Below are positions 43,641 through 54,929 of a DNA stretch of 64,000 nucleotides, one piece after another; the stretch's first letter is position 1; each line of letters opens with the position of its first letter. The notes below the pieces were generated by a model. That model was not told the origin of the DNA, did no database searches, and was given only the letters and a program-made list of their open reading frames with translations. The stretch is from positions 3,038,001 through 3,102,000 of the forward strand of contig OU452198.1 in the NCBI GenBank assembly GCA_911728435.2. The letters run 5' to 3'. Source of the stretch: Apoderus coryli (Eukaryota; Arthropoda; Insecta; Coleoptera; Attelabidae). A program made the translations under genes and the position numbers.

Positions 43641-43989
43641 CAGAAGCTAGTAGTTGGGGAGTTAACAACAGCCAATGTGGAACAGTACCTATATGCATAC
43701 TATCGACAATGCTGATGATGCTAGAAATTATTAATGTTAGTTTTTATCGTTTGTGTTATCTTTATTTGCGTGTCTGTTTGTATAATTATTTTATATTGTA
43801 GATTTGTATTGGTTTGTTTTATAATAATTGACGTACTACAATACTGACTTTTGTTTACAGCACTGCTTCTGTCATTAAAAAGGTAAATAGTGACCTTTAT
43901 GTTATTGAGACCAACTTGGAAATTAGATGACATTTCTGTTTGTTTATTTTTCTTAGGACAGAAACAAATCAGCATATGTCAAAAACAAC

Positions 43990-44510
43990 AACCTTCTTCT
44001 TCTTTCAAAGCTTATCCACTAACGGATGTTCGCGAAACATTTTCCATTGCTTCTCTGTTCCTTGCGGTGTGTATTAGCGTAGTCTGATATTTCGCAGCCA
44101 ACACATTTTTTTTCCTTCCGATCCCTCTCCGGCCCTCGATCTTGCCTTCGATCAACAGATGCAAGAATTGATATTTAGTATTTTTCGCATTATATGTCCC
44201 AAATATGCCGGTTTTCTCTTGTTCATCAATTCAAACAGTTCACGTTGTTCGTTGGCACGTCTTAGGACTTCTTCGTTTGTCAGTCGGGCCGTCTAGGGTA
44301 TCTTGAGGATTCTGCGATACAGCCACATTTCAAAAGCCTCCAAATTTCTTAATTGCAGTCGCTCTCAAAGTCCAACCCTCCAGACCGTAAAGAAGCACCG
44401 ACCAAACGTAGCACTTCATGAATCTGGGTCGAAATTGGAACAGGTAAGCACTCTTCGAAACTTCAAGAATGCCTGACGAGCTTGCTTGGCAACAGCAGTA
44501 TCTTGACAAA
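43990..44510 (-). pseudogene. Endonuclease/RT-type LINE, ORF2 C-terminus (relic)
   Basis: The minus strand shows FMKCYVWSVLLYGLEGWTLR, LEAFEMWLYRRILKIP, TARLTNEEVLRRANEQRELF, KRKPAYLGHIMR, NTKYQFLHLLIEGKIEGRR and GIGRKK, in family order but spread over two or three frames. This C-terminus, after the thumb of RT, is common in insect endonuclease/reverse transcriptase LINEs. The RT core is not present. Related tail at 62860-63180. Confidence 0.75.
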
Positions 44511-44514
44511 TTAA

Positions 44515-45055
44515 TATAATACGTCAGGCCGGATTTATAATTTTATTCCCAATTTTGGTGGGAAATTTGAGAGGATAAATTATTCCTCGAAATAATTTAA
44601 GCTTTTGTGATGCGGCCAGCATCAGTGTCAAAATTTGGGAAGTGCATGACAAGGCAGCAGTAAAATTTTAAAGGATTTCTTTCAATTTATAATGCCGTTA
44701 ATTGCCCTAATTACGACAGATTATTTCCAGTGGTTGCAAGCATTTCCAATTGTATAATTCTTTTATCAAATCCATATGGCGTATACGTATATGATCTATG
44801 CCTCGAAGCATGCAACTTTTACCAGCCATTAGTGCCATCAATAATCAAAATGTATATAGATATATACTCCTCCACTCGCTCCAATAAATCGGCAAACAAA
44901 TGCAGCTTTGTATTTAATTATTGGAAGTTTTGGTAAATGGTGCGCACCCATTAAATAATGTTGTAGAATTGAAAAGTGGGGCCATTAAAAATTCTATTAT
45001 ACTTTTAGTGTGTTTGTATGGTGATTAGAAATACGATAAAGCTAGACCACTAAAT
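44515..45055. other. Spacer
   Basis: A short open frame at 44730-44936 has no recognisable motif. Confidence 0.4.
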
Positions 45056-45059
45056 TATC

Positions 45060-45530
45060 GAGCCGTCTACGCATATTTGATTTGATACTGCTGAATTTAT
45101 CACACTTGACTCACATAAACCAACATCCTCTACAAAAACTCACCACTTTAAGTAATCTAGGCATTATATTTGCTACTAAGCTCTCATTTTCAGACCACAT
45201 TTCACATATAACCAACCAGTTCTACAAGAATCTAGGTTTTATCGTTCCAAATTCCAAAACGGTTAATAATAAGAAAACCGTCTCTATTCTTTATACCGCC
45301 AATATACGCTCGAAACTGGAATACTGTTCCATAGTGTGGTCACCAATGTATACCAAATATACATTGATGATTGAAAGAGTTTAAAAAATTTTTCCGTTTA
45401 GCTGATTTTTTACTTAAAAAGGAGCACACATCTAACGACAGATCAAATCTAGACTATTTCGAACAACTTTCTTTATATAATAGGAGAATATTGACAAGTA
45501 TCCTGTATACCTATATAAGATTATTAATAA
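45060..45530 (+). pseudogene. Older LINE RT C-terminus, part 1 (split by younger LINE)
   Basis: Plus-strand RT thumb and C-terminal region: LSNLGIIFATKLSFSDHISH, KNLGFIVPNSKTV, and NIRSKLEYCSIVWSPMYTKY with a stop at 45382, then continuing with FFRLADFLLKKEHTSND and LSLYNRRILTSILYTYIRL. The sequence is interrupted near 45530 and resumes at 46351. RT core is missing (5' truncation). Confidence 0.85.
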
Positions 45531-46350
45531 CATGACATACGACCGCAGATCTTTAAGATCTATTGTGTTCGATTCACAGCTTACGTTTGTTAATCACGTT
45601 CGTGGGAAGGTTGAGGAGGCCGGTCGCATGTACGGATTTTTGGTTCGGAACTGTAAGGGATTCACGGACATAAATACACTTACGGCCCTTTATTGTGCAT
45701 ATGTACGATCGAAACTGGAGTATGGGTTCATAATTTGGAGTCCATTTTACTCGGTTCATAAACAGGCAGTGGAAACGGTCCAAAGGAGATTCCTAAAGTA
45801 TCTGGTTTGGAGACAGGATGGTGTTTACCCCGTTCGGGGATATGATCATAGTCTGCTTTTATCGCGTTTTTCGATGCAGAGTCTGGAGCATCGTCGTCTT
45901 GTGTCGTCCTTGGCTTTCTTATATAACCTTCTCCATGGCAAGATAGATAGTCCTTATTTGATTTCTAAATTAAATTTCAATGTTCCTCGTCTTTGTGGTA
46001 GACCGAATTATTTATTTAAATGTGTGCGTGCTAGGACCAACGCTCTCTTAAGGTCACCTATTTATATGATGACCAGCAACTTTAATAAAATATGTCACTG
46101 TTGCGACATGTTTTTCGATAATTTTGTTAGAATAAAGTTGGTTTTTGATGAATTTTTCGAACAATAATTTTAAGATATACTCGTATTATTTCTTTTTTGT
46201 ATTGTATATATATATATATATCTTAGTTGAATATCTTTGTTTGTTTATATATATATATATATATATATGTATATTTTCAATGTATTTGTCCTTTAATGGG
46301 ATTGTTTATCTGTTGGGCAATAAAGCATTTATTTATTTATTTATTTATCT
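45531..46350 (+). mobile_element. Younger Jockey/CR1-type LINE, 5'-truncated insertion
   Basis: The open frame 45532-46167 (211 residues) covers the RT C-terminus: SIVFDSQLTFVNHVRGKV, GRMYGFLVRNCKGFTDINTL, YVRSKLEYGFIIWSPFYSVH, VQRRFLKYLVWRQDGVYPVR, YDHSLLLSRFSMQSLEHRRL, VPRLCGRPNYLF and RARTNALLRSPIY, and ends FVRIKLVFDEFFEQ. It is unbroken over its whole length, so it is younger than most relics here. The 3' UTR has TA runs, GGGCAATAAAGCATTTATTT and a TTTA tail to 46350. It was 5'-truncated at insertion, so it is inactive. Confidence 0.88.
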
Positions 46351-46748
46351 ATTAACTTCACTATTCCAATCAGTAAAACACGCCTCAAAAATCACCAAAC
46401 ATTTCTCATAACAACACCAAGAACAAACTACCAGTACAAGGCTCCTATCAATATGATGATTAGGAACTGCAATCAACTACAGGAAATTGCTGATATATTC
46501 GGAACCAATTACAGGCAGTTTAAGTTAAAGATAATTAGTCACCTCAGTAACATATAGAAAGCTACTACTTAACTAAATGTAAATTATGTAATCAAATCGT
46601 AAATTTGTAATAAGCTAGATTAAATATAAATTTAAAGTTAGTTAAGATAAGTTAGATTATAAGTTAATTTTAGTTATAAGTTATACAAAGCAGTGTAATT
46701 GGATTACCACCTGTATCTGTTTTCTGCAAATAAATAAATAAATAAAAT
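46351..46748 (+). pseudogene. Older LINE RT C-terminus, part 2 and 3' end
   Basis: Continues the element cut at 45530: INFTIPISKTRLKNHQTFLI, then TPRTNYQYKAPINMMIRNCN and FGTNYRQFKLKIISHLSN with a stop near 46556. The 3' UTR ends with a TAAA-type tail at 46725-46748. ATTAA occurs on both sides of the inserted LINE and may be the short target duplication. Confidence 0.85.
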
Positions 46749-46749
46749 T

Positions 46750-47515
46750 TACTGTTTCTAAGATTTTCTTTAAAAATTTAACAAAAACAATAATTTTCCA
46801 AGTTTTTCCAACGTTTGATAAAATAAAATGTGTTCCACTGGGTTTATTAATATGAAACATATTTTTCCTGAATACACATTTCAGAAACTAACATATTGTA
46901 TTTCCAGAGAGCAATTTGAATTTTCTAGAGATTTTTAAATAATTTAGTCATTTAGCACCATGAAAATCTTTTTTTTTTTTTTGCATTTTTAATATATTGA
47001 GTGAAATAGGATCATCCCGGACTACTTCTTTTCAATATCGTCTGGCTTTCGAGATATCGCCTGCAAACTACTAATTAGTAAAAATATTTTCTATATAAAC
47101 TTATTCAAAATATGGGAAAATTTTTCATAGTTGTGATAGAATATAACCTAAAAAATGCCACATAAAAGAATTGGTTCACACAGGCGTTCACCAATCACAA
47201 ACACAAACACGATTTAAAATAATTGAGGCAACACAAAAGTGTAGCATCTCAATATAGCCAAAATATACACTGTGGAATGTTGGAAACTGTAGGAGTAACA
47301 ATGTCGGTTAAATTAGAGAAAAGTTGTACAATTTAAACACCTTTTAAATGGTGTTTTCAAAAGTAAACTAAACTTTAGCTGTTTTCGATAATTTTTGAGA
47401 AAACCATTTTTTGCGATTTTAGATTTCTGACATTTCTACAAATATAAATAAATGAAAAGCACTTTCTCATTGTTAGTTTTGGAGGAAAATAATATAGCGT
47501 TTACAAATTTTCACT
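46750..47515. other. Spacer
   Basis: A T run lies at 46971-46983. Nothing else is callable. A loose similarity between 47140-47200 and 49210-49290 (ACAGAATAT, ACAAAGGCGTTC) is noted. Confidence 0.4.
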
Positions 47516-47518
47516 ACA

Positions 47519-47546
47519 ACGTTTCGATTTTTGAAACCATCATCAA
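47519..47546 (-). other. TGATGATGG-CGAAACG motif
   Basis: Third instance of the motif at 1320-1350 and 6289-6321, on the minus strand: TTGATGATGGTTTC, AAAA loop, ATCGAAACGTTG. TATATTATTTTC follows downstream as in the other copies. Confidence 0.35.
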
Positions 47547-47549
47547 CTT

Positions 47550-47800
47550 AGTTTTTTAAATTGAATGTTAGATTTAGAAATCTACTGTTTCCCCCAGCAC
47601 ATAAAACGTCGGGTTTCGCACGGTCCTTCTCATACCAGATTTGCAAAATTTATAATAATATACCAGATAACCTGAAATGCCTAAGTATCTTTTCCTTTAA
47701 AAAAAACTCCGTAATATTATACTTAATCCGCTCTGATTTTTTTTTTGTTTTTCTGATTTTTTCATTTCCAAAATGGAATTTTTCCACAATTCCTTAAGAC
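47550..47800 (+). pseudogene. LINE ORF2 C-terminal fragment
   Basis: The open frame 47561-47797 begins MNVRFRNLLFPPAHKTSGFA, then RSFSYQICKIYNNIPDNL and FSFKKN. This matches the closing region of non-LTR ORF2 proteins (the RT-end FARSFxYxICxxxNxxP pattern). It is followed within 20 bp by a different LINE start. Confidence 0.6.
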
Positions 47801-47809
47801 ATCTATAAT

Positions 47810-48930
47810 TATTCCTCTGCACAAGGGGGCGATAAGGATCAAGCTTCAAACTATCGTCCAATTGCACTTCTATCTACTCTATCCAAGATCATTGAAGGAC
47901 TGGTTAAAAGGAGACTTCTATCATTTCTGCACAAATATGAAGTATTAACTGGCCACCAATTTGGATTTTTAGCTAACAAATGCACTAATGATCCATATTC
48001 TCCGACTTCAACAATGTTTACTCCAACTTGAACAATCTCCACTTTACAGCATCAGTTTTCTGTGATTTCTCCAAAGCATTCGATTATGTAAGTCATAACA
48101 TCCTAATTAACAAGATACAGCACTACGGAAAACGACCTTACGTGCCTAGACATCAGCGGTAAAGCATGTCTCTTTGCTGATGATACTAGTTTCACTTGGT
48201 GCGGCCCGGATAGTGTGGCTCTTCATAGTACCATGTCCAAAGACTTAATCACCATCAAATCATGGTATGACTCTAACCTGTTGTGCTTGAACACTGCGAA
48301 AACAAAATCGGTGTCATATAAAGGTGCGCTGCTGTCTTTTGAGCTTAATAATTCCACTATTGACGTCATTTCTTCTGTGAAGTTTCTGGGCCTTGTTGTT
48401 GACAGCACATGAAGTTGCACATTGATGCGTTATCAAAAAAATTTAGCTCTGCCTGTTTTGCGTTGAGATCAGTTTCCAAAGAACTTAACTTGTCAACTTA
48501 CATAACAGTCTACTCTTCACTCTTCGAATCCCATCTTCGATACGCCCTCCCATTCTGGGGTACATGCTGTGCAACGCAATTTGGGCGTATTTTTAGATTA
48601 CAAAAAAGAGCTATTCGATACTCTCTGAGATTGCACTATAGAGCCCATTGCCAGGACTTCTTCAGAAAATTTAAAATACTGACACTACCTTCCTTATTCA
48701 TATTGGAATCAATCTGCTTAATCCGCAAACACCTGTCAGATGTCCCTGAAAGAGCATTACATAACTATCTGCTTAGAAACGCGGAACATGATCTTTATCT
48801 GCCAGCCCCATCCTCCGAATTAATCAAAAGCTCGATTATATACAATGCAAAAAAAATGCACAACCATCTGCCAATGGAAATCAAATTGCTATCATCCCTT
48901 CCTCGATTCCGTAAGCATCCACGATAATTC
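47810..48930 (+). pseudogene. LINE reverse transcriptase with internal deletion (relic)
   Basis: Plus strand: IIIPLHKGGDKDQASNYRPI, ALLSTLSKIIEGLVKRRLLS, EVLTGHQFGFLANKCTND, then in another frame SVFCDFSKAFDYVSHNILIN (first catalytic Asp). The SYLxxR and QGSVLGP blocks are then missing, and it resumes with ACLFADDTSFTWCGPDS (both Asp kept, 48173-48200), LLCLNTAKTKSV and KFLGLVVDST. After a frame slip near 48408 the frame 48409-48927 runs unbroken: LHIDALSKKFSSACFALRSV, FESHLRYALPFWGTC, LQKRAIRYSL and MHNHLPMEIKL. The deletion between catalytic blocks makes it inactive. Confidence 0.88.
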
Positions 48931-48959
48931 AAAACTCACTTATTAGAATTTTAACAAAT

Positions 48960-50050
48960 GTGCGGTACAAAAATACAAATACAAGTATTTCTAGGTGTTG
49001 ATTAACTTTTGGGAAACATTGAGCGTAGGCGAGAGGTTTACAAAAGAGGGTTAAAAATTTATAGTTCTTAAATATATCGGAAATATTGATTTAATAGATT
49101 ATTAACCTAAAACATTTAACATCAAAAATTTACATCACATAGGCATTGAAAAGGGTGTAAAAAGGGGTAAAAAAAACTTAAAACATATTTCCTATACACA
49201 GCAGACTAGTTATTTATAGCTTTGACAGAATATTACCTATGACCCTATGAAATGTATCATAAAAACCTGCTTACAAAGGCGTTCGTAAATAGTGGAAAAG
49301 GGTTGGGTTGGGTAAAGGGTAAATACAGTCCTAAGTAGATTTTTAACGCTTACGTTCTACCTTTACAATTTTAGTTCATACTAGACCCATGTCCATTATT
49401 GAAATCTCTTACTAGTTGTCCAGTATAAACTTTAAGCAAATATAATTCGTGTAATTGCCCAATGACAAAAGCAAAATCGACCTGTTTTGGCTGAAAATCG
49501 TGTCTACTTGGATTCTGGGTGCCAATTTTTAAAAGGAAAGCACGGTATAATGAATGAATATCCATTACATGTCAGTGACACTAAGCAGCAAATTACACGA
49601 AAGAAAAAACCACACTACAAACCGCGATAAGGGTTTATTTTAGGAAATGAGTTGGTAGAGCGAATAGAGAAACTCTCGGTAAACTTTAGAGGTTTTCCAT
49701 TCTCTAAAGTGTATAAATAGTAATAGCACAGTAGTCTTGCAGTCAATTCTACTGTTTCGTTATGGATGTTGTAATGTTTACCATGTTAATATAATTGTTA
49801 TTAATATTAGATGGGGAGTTGAAATTAGATTCCAACGGTTGCATGAATATTGTATAGCAGTTAAATAAGAACGAACAAGTAAATGTTCAAACGAAATTGA
49901 ATATTTTGTAAATTTACATTGCGAAATTGTTAATTTATTATAAAAGATTGTTGTTTGTTCGTCAAATAGAAAAGAGGGTCATCTTAAAGTGAGTTCAAGA
50001 TGAAATTGATATGGCAATTTTGAGACAAACTTATGACTAAGCATATTATT
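48960..50050. other. Spacer with a TATA-like site
   Basis: GTATAAATAG at 49710 with CAGTC about 25 bp later resembles an LTR or core promoter, but no element ends were defined. The rest holds nothing callable. Confidence 0.35.
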
Positions 50051-50054
50051 ATAA

Positions 50055-50142
50055 ATAAATATGCGGACCTCATTGATATTCAGCAACATGGATTTTATCA
50101 GGGTAGATCCCCAATGACCAACCTGTTAACTTACGAGCATAT
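50055..50142 (+). pseudogene. RT fragment (relic)
   Basis: KYADLIDIQQHGFYQGRSPM followed by TNLLTYEHI matches the RT block QHGFxxxRSTxTNLL of LINEs. The trace stops at TGTCACG, the start of the LTR-like repeat. Confidence 0.6.
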
Positions 50143-50288
50143 TGTCACGTTTAAGTTTAACGTGAACTACGAGGACATTGAAAATAAGGACCTTAGCTAA
50201 AAGATTGAAACACCGAATACCAAGTTTAAATAGACTAAGTACATTAACAGTTAAAGTTGAGAAAGTTGAAAAGAAGAATTTACAAAAT
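50143..50288 (+). repeat. LTR-like repeat, inverted partner at 9899-10030
   Basis: Starts TGTCACGTTTAAG and matches the reverse complement of 9899-10030 through CACCGAATACCAAGTTTAAA. The 3' end, with CGTGACA in the partner, is not kept here. It lies directly after an RT relic. Confidence 0.65.
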
Positions 50289-50299
50289 GATGAAACTTA

Positions 50300-51495
50300 A
50301 ATACAAATTTACCTGTTTTCAATCATGCAGTGGCTTTTATTATTAATCCGAAAGGGTTATTTTTGATTGCTTAATATTTAATTGTTGGCCTAATACCCAA
50401 ATAATGACCTTTTATTCCTTGTATTGCATTAATGCCATGTAATTTTTACAGTTTAGGAATTTACTTCTTAAAATAATGTTAATTAAATGTATGATGACTC
50501 AGCATTGAGACTTGGCTGCCATTTCATTACGGATATTTTCTTTCAACTGCACGAAACAAGTCGGATCATTAGCATACACTTAACATTTGACGTATTCCCT
50601 AAGAAGAAATCCATAAGCCACAAATCTGAACTACGTCGAGTCCAATTTCTGTCTCTATTGGTAGTAGAGACCAAGAAGTTTTACATTTCAGGCATTAAGA
50701 AGTCATTTAACATATTCACATAACGTTTCAATTTCATTGTAACTGAATGAAGACGTTTCTCGTGCTTGCGTTCTGTAGTTTTTGTACTCCAGTAAAGAGA
50801 ATTCTGCTTTGCTGAGGTGTACCATTGAGCTGGAAATGATCCTCGTTATAGTGCAGACAGTCAGATTTCATTTAAGTGATATTTTTATAATAGTAATTAT
50901 TCTATGTATCTACTATTATTTTTTTTAATGTGAAAACTGCTCTAATTTTAGTTATTTGTTATATTATTCTCACATCTCACTACTACTACCGCACCGTCAC
51001 CCTGTGATTAAAGAGTTTGAGTTCCTATTAAGCGCTTCAATGAGACGCCACTACTCACAACAGCAATATAGCAGTGATAATGTCATACCTATCCCGCATG
51101 TAGTTTAGAATGAACTGTATACCTCTACTATTAACCTTCAACCGCTCAGTCTAAACTAAACGCAGGCACCTAGCTACCTGCCTGCTTCCTATTAATATAC
51201 ACGCATATTATTGCAAATATAAGATATTGGAGAATTTAAAAAAAATCCCTAACAGAATTTGAATTTGAAAGAAGCTTTTCATGTTTAAAACGAATAAAAA
51301 CCTTTTTGGCGCATAAAATTGAGGAATCTCGTTTAAGCAACTTGGGATCGAAAGCGGTCTTTTGCAAGATTGACAGTTTCATGATCAATGGCAGTAAAAA
51401 TCGACGAATTGAATTGATTCATAAAAACCTTAAATTTTCCTATTCTAAGTTAATATATAAGTATATGAAAATGTAAAACGCATAGCTTAAGGCGA
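50300..51495. other. Anonymous sequence
   Basis: No gene recognised. Confidence 0.45.
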
Positions 51496-51499
51496 TACA

Positions 51500-51750
51500 T
51501 TTTTGAACAAAAAAAAAAACAAAAAAAATTAAAAAATCAAAAAAAAAACAAAAAAAAAAAACAAAAAATTAAAAAATAAAAAAAAAAATAAAAAAAAACA
51601 AAAAAAATATAAAAATAACAACAAAAAAATAAAAAAAAAAATATATATATATAAAAAAAAATTTTAAAATAAAAAAAACAAAAAAAAATATAAAATTAAA
51701 AATATATAAATAAATAAAAAATTTAAAATAAAAAAAAACAAAAAAAAGTA
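51500..51750. repeat. A-rich low-complexity tract
   Basis: About 250 bp of A runs broken by single C, T or TAT. Its flanks do not match those of the T-rich tracts at 32090-32210 and 59930-60180, so it appears independent. Confidence 0.85.
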
Positions 51751-51759
51751 AAACCCGTA

Positions 51760-52665
51760 TTTTAACTGGTTCTTTTTTACCTTGGTAATTTTAGAGGGTT
51801 GCGCGATTGGGTAGCGTAAAATACGTGGCAATGCAGTGAAACCAAGGATTTATGTCAAACGGACCCTTACAAAGAAAAAAAACATTCCAGAGAGGTCTAG
51901 AAACCAGTCAAGCGATTGACATATTATGCCCCGTGCCTCTCCGATTGGCTGTTCTTGGCCTAGCTAGCATTTACAGCTGCTTTTTTCCTGAAGATATAAA
52001 ATTTGTTAACGAGATATAGAGGCTTTGGATTAACTGATTAACGTTGACCAATAATTATAAACAAGACAGACTGCTTCTGGTTGCTTTTCAGTTGCTGTTT
52101 GAGACAAATGTTGGAGTTTTTCCGAATATTCTCTCTTCTGCTCTATGTATTTACTCAAAAAGCTTAAGCCTATTTAAAATTATCCTGAACGTTTTCGGGT
52201 CTATTTAAACGAAAATAAACAAAATAAAAACGAAGAAGTGACTAGTATTGTATGATGGAAAGGGGAAAAAAAAAGGTTTTTCTTTTCGGGGACAAGATAA
52301 ACCGATATAGAAAAGCTTTTGTATGTTTTCGAAGCTGTTGCACACACGATACAAAAACGGATTTGGACTTTTGTTTCGTTTGTTACAGTTGGAGGAATGG
52401 GACAATTAAATTTAATTCGTATGTCGGTCGTCTCTACAATAGTTGCAACTGGCTGATTCCGTTTCATGTCTTTTTTATTTGGATGTTGAACGCAGTTGCT
52501 AATTACTTTTATTTTTCCTTTGTATTTATATTTTAGTTTTTTGTGTTGTTGATAATATAAAAAAACGGCTTGACCCTGTGTCAATGCCACCCGTACAAAC
52601 TTTTTCGTCATCATGTTGGTTTGATATTAGATGAACCATTTTATTATTTTTAGGAATGTGGAAAC
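51760..52665. other. Anonymous sequence
   Basis: Open frames on both strands near 52200-52610 overlap each other and show no domain. Confidence 0.4.
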
Positions 52666-52667
52666 CG

Positions 52668-52680
52668 TTGCTAGGTCCTT
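52668..52680 (+). repeat. Target site duplication, left copy (SINE-like element)
   Basis: TTGCTAGGTCCTT, identical to 53015-53027. Confidence 0.85.
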
Positions 52681-53014
52681 TTTTTTAACATCCTTCTGGT
52701 CCTCCACTCGCATACCTCGGTACGCACTTAAGCCCCCGGCGTGTACGAATGGCGTACTTCAGACTTGAAGGCTTATTGTGCCTTTTCAGGACCATACTGC
52801 ACTCACTATCATTCTACTACCCCGCAACATTCATTCTTCGCCTAGATGGACCACCGTCTATAATGAACCCCCCTAAACGGTCACCCACTACGCGACATTC
52901 ATTCTACAACCTAGATGGGCCACCGCCAGGTCCGTTTTTAATAAACCCCCCACAGAGCTGCACTTCGACGGTCGTCACTATAAATATGATCCCGTCTAGG
53001 CTAACCGGCCCGGC
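52681..53014 (-). mobile_element. SINE-like retroelement, 334 bp
   Basis: A perfect 13-bp direct repeat flanks a GC-rich insert in AT-rich DNA. Read on the minus strand the insert starts GCCGGGCCGGTTAGCCTAGA and ends GGACCAGAAGGATGTTAAAA, an A tail beside the duplication; both features are signs of LINE-mediated insertion. TTAGCCTAGACGG near its 5' end fits a pol III A box; a good B box is not seen (CCGTCGAAGTG is the nearest). Two 68-bp internal repeats start at 52828 and 52896 (CATTCATTCT...CCTAGATGG...CCACCG). A 5'-truncated relative is at 37605-37683. The open frame across it has no known domain. It could instead be the 3' end of an unknown LINE. Confidence 0.75.
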
Positions 53015-53027
53015 TTGCTAGGTCCTT
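53015..53027 (+). repeat. Target site duplication, right copy (SINE-like element)
   Basis: TTGCTAGGTCCTT, directly after the element's minus-strand 5' end. Confidence 0.85.
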
Positions 53028-53029
53028 AG

Positions 53030-53570
53030 AGAAGGCAAACATTCATGACTTTATTGGCCAAAATAATTTCATGAATTAAGGGTCAAAGCTAAGATACAGA
53101 AACATAATATTTTTATTTACTTTAGCGCTGGTTGTTAATTAGTATTCGGTTCATTATCCTTCTGCATGTATTTTCTATAATTTTGTCACATTACCCATGA
53201 ATATTAAACAAGTTCATTAAAACTTCATTTGCGTAATTATTTTCAAGACACTTTCGTTAATAAACAACAAACGTTTAATAGCTAGGCATTAAATGTCAAT
53301 TACATATTATAACTTTGGTTCATGACGTCTAATGACGTTTCATGGCTACCTAATTAAAATATAAAGAAATAATATAATTTTATTGCGGAAACAATAACAA
53401 CTAACTAACTAGAGATGCAAGAAATGTATCGATATATTCTTTCTTCCATTATAGAGATGCAAGAAATGTATTGATGTACTCCATTCGATCTCAATTTATT
53501 TTTAAGGTTGAACTATTCTCTCGAGGATTGCAACTGAGTCGATTGGTCGCTTGTAAAAAGTATAAAACAT
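53030..53570. other. Spacer
   Basis: AGAGATGCAAGAAATGTA occurs twice (53412 and 53454), a 42-bp tandem step. No gene recognised. Confidence 0.5.
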
Positions 53571-53574
53571 ATAA

Positions 53575-54110
53575 TAGTGGTTCCGTTAACTAAACTTTTC
53601 AATCATTCAGAAGCCTTGAAAATTTCTAGGGTTATTCCTCTGCCAAAGGGAAATAGCGTGCAGAAGATAAGCGAACTAAGACCTATAACTATAGTGCAAG
53701 TTTTGTCCAACATTTTTGAAAGCACCTACATTAAAACAACAAATAGTTCAACATTTTGAGGATATCTTTCTTGTATTTGCCTGACCAGTATGGTTTTGGA
53801 GCAGGAAGATCGACTGTTGGTGCTGTAACAAAACTGATTGACAAAATAATTCAGGGGTTTGTGTTGGAACAGTTTTCTGAGCTCTAACGAAAGCTTTTGA
53901 TTGTGTGTCACACGAGGTTCTACTTCATATCTTAAGAACTGGACAGGATATCAGATTCTAGGGTTACGCAACATGGAGTGCCACAGGGGTCTGTTTTGGG
54001 TCCAACTCTCATTCTACTGTACGTAAACGATGTTGAATTGGAACCTGACGCGGAACTTCTGCTTTTTGCTAATAATCTTGCGATTCTAGAGCAAAGTAAT
54101 AGGATATTTA
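53575..54110 (+). pseudogene. LINE reverse transcriptase with NN in place of DD (relic)
   Basis: Plus strand: VVPLTKLFNHSEALKISRVI, PLPKGNSVQKISELRPITIV, VLSNIFE, then in another frame DQYGFGAGRSTVGAVTKLID. The catalytic-Asp block is degraded. VTQHGVPQGSVLGPTLILLY and VNDVELEPDAELLLF follow, then ANNLAILEQ. The catalytic box ADD reads A-N-N (GCT AAT AAT, 54068-54076), so both Asp are gone. Stops follow at 54120. Frame changes near 53750 and 53880. Confidence 0.85.
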
Positions 54111-54119
54111 ACTTTAAAA

Positions 54120-54925
54120 ATGCTACTGTTCCTATCCTGTTTTGTCGACTCTAAATCCTTAGCTAAGTAACTATCCTGGCAAAGAGAAATGCTATTTTCT
54201 CCTAATAAAGTGCATAATGCTCTTTACGAAACTTGCACGACGCATTACATAATAACAATAAAATACCCCCTAATAGCGAAGACACATTTTGTACCGCGCC
54301 ACATACATGCCTTAGCGTTTACATTAACACATTCCATTGCTGCTGAGAGCAAGTTAATGCCATAATCCACTGTTACACAACAAAAGTCACAAAGGAGCCC
54401 CAAAATGTACAATTTGCAACACACATTTCACCTTTTGCCACCTCTCCACATTTTCTTTCTCTGTTCCTATTATTTACCATTTTCTTATTATTCTTTGTCT
54501 CTTCTATAGAGCAATGTTCATGTTTTATGTCTTCTCTCTTTTGTAGAAGAGAAAATGACTGTACACATACATAGACTGGCATTATGTTGATGTAAGTGGG
54601 TTTCCTGCAAAAGATTGTGATGGTGATTCGGTTAGCAGGAAACTGTTGGTTTCATGTCTGTCTGCGTCTATCTGTGAGACATATTCTGGCTTCATTTGAT
54701 TTTATTTGGATTTTCGGAGGCTGTTACAATTTTTACAGTACAGTAACCTTTAATTGTAAGAGTGTTTGGTATGTCGCTGATTGATGGTTAATATTAACTG
54801 AAAATTGCAGTTTTTAAAAGTGATATCTCAGATTGGGTATAGGAGTTTTTCTAAAAGCTGAAACCCAAATTAAAGTTTTAAGTAGCAAATTTTGTAATTA
54901 AAATATCTTGGATCTTTTTGTTGCT
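54120..54925. other. Anonymous sequence
   Basis: No gene recognised; open frames lack motifs. Confidence 0.45.
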
Positions 54926-54929
54926 TTGA

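Noticed and set aside
49700..49800. LTR promoter (GTATAAATAG)
   Set aside because: No element ends or repeat partner found; a TATA-like site alone is weak in AT-rich DNA.
51500..51750. A-rich tract as the inverted copy of the T-rich tracts at 32.1 and 60 kb
   Set aside because: Flanks do not match, so only base composition is shared.
52201..52614. 137-aa minus-strand frame and 94-aa plus-strand frame
   Set aside because: Overlapping frames with no domain, no start context and no repeat copies to support either.
52749..53021. 90-aa Pro-rich frame
   Set aside because: Lies within the SINE-like element on the opposite strand to its A tail; composition reflects the duplicated 68-bp core.
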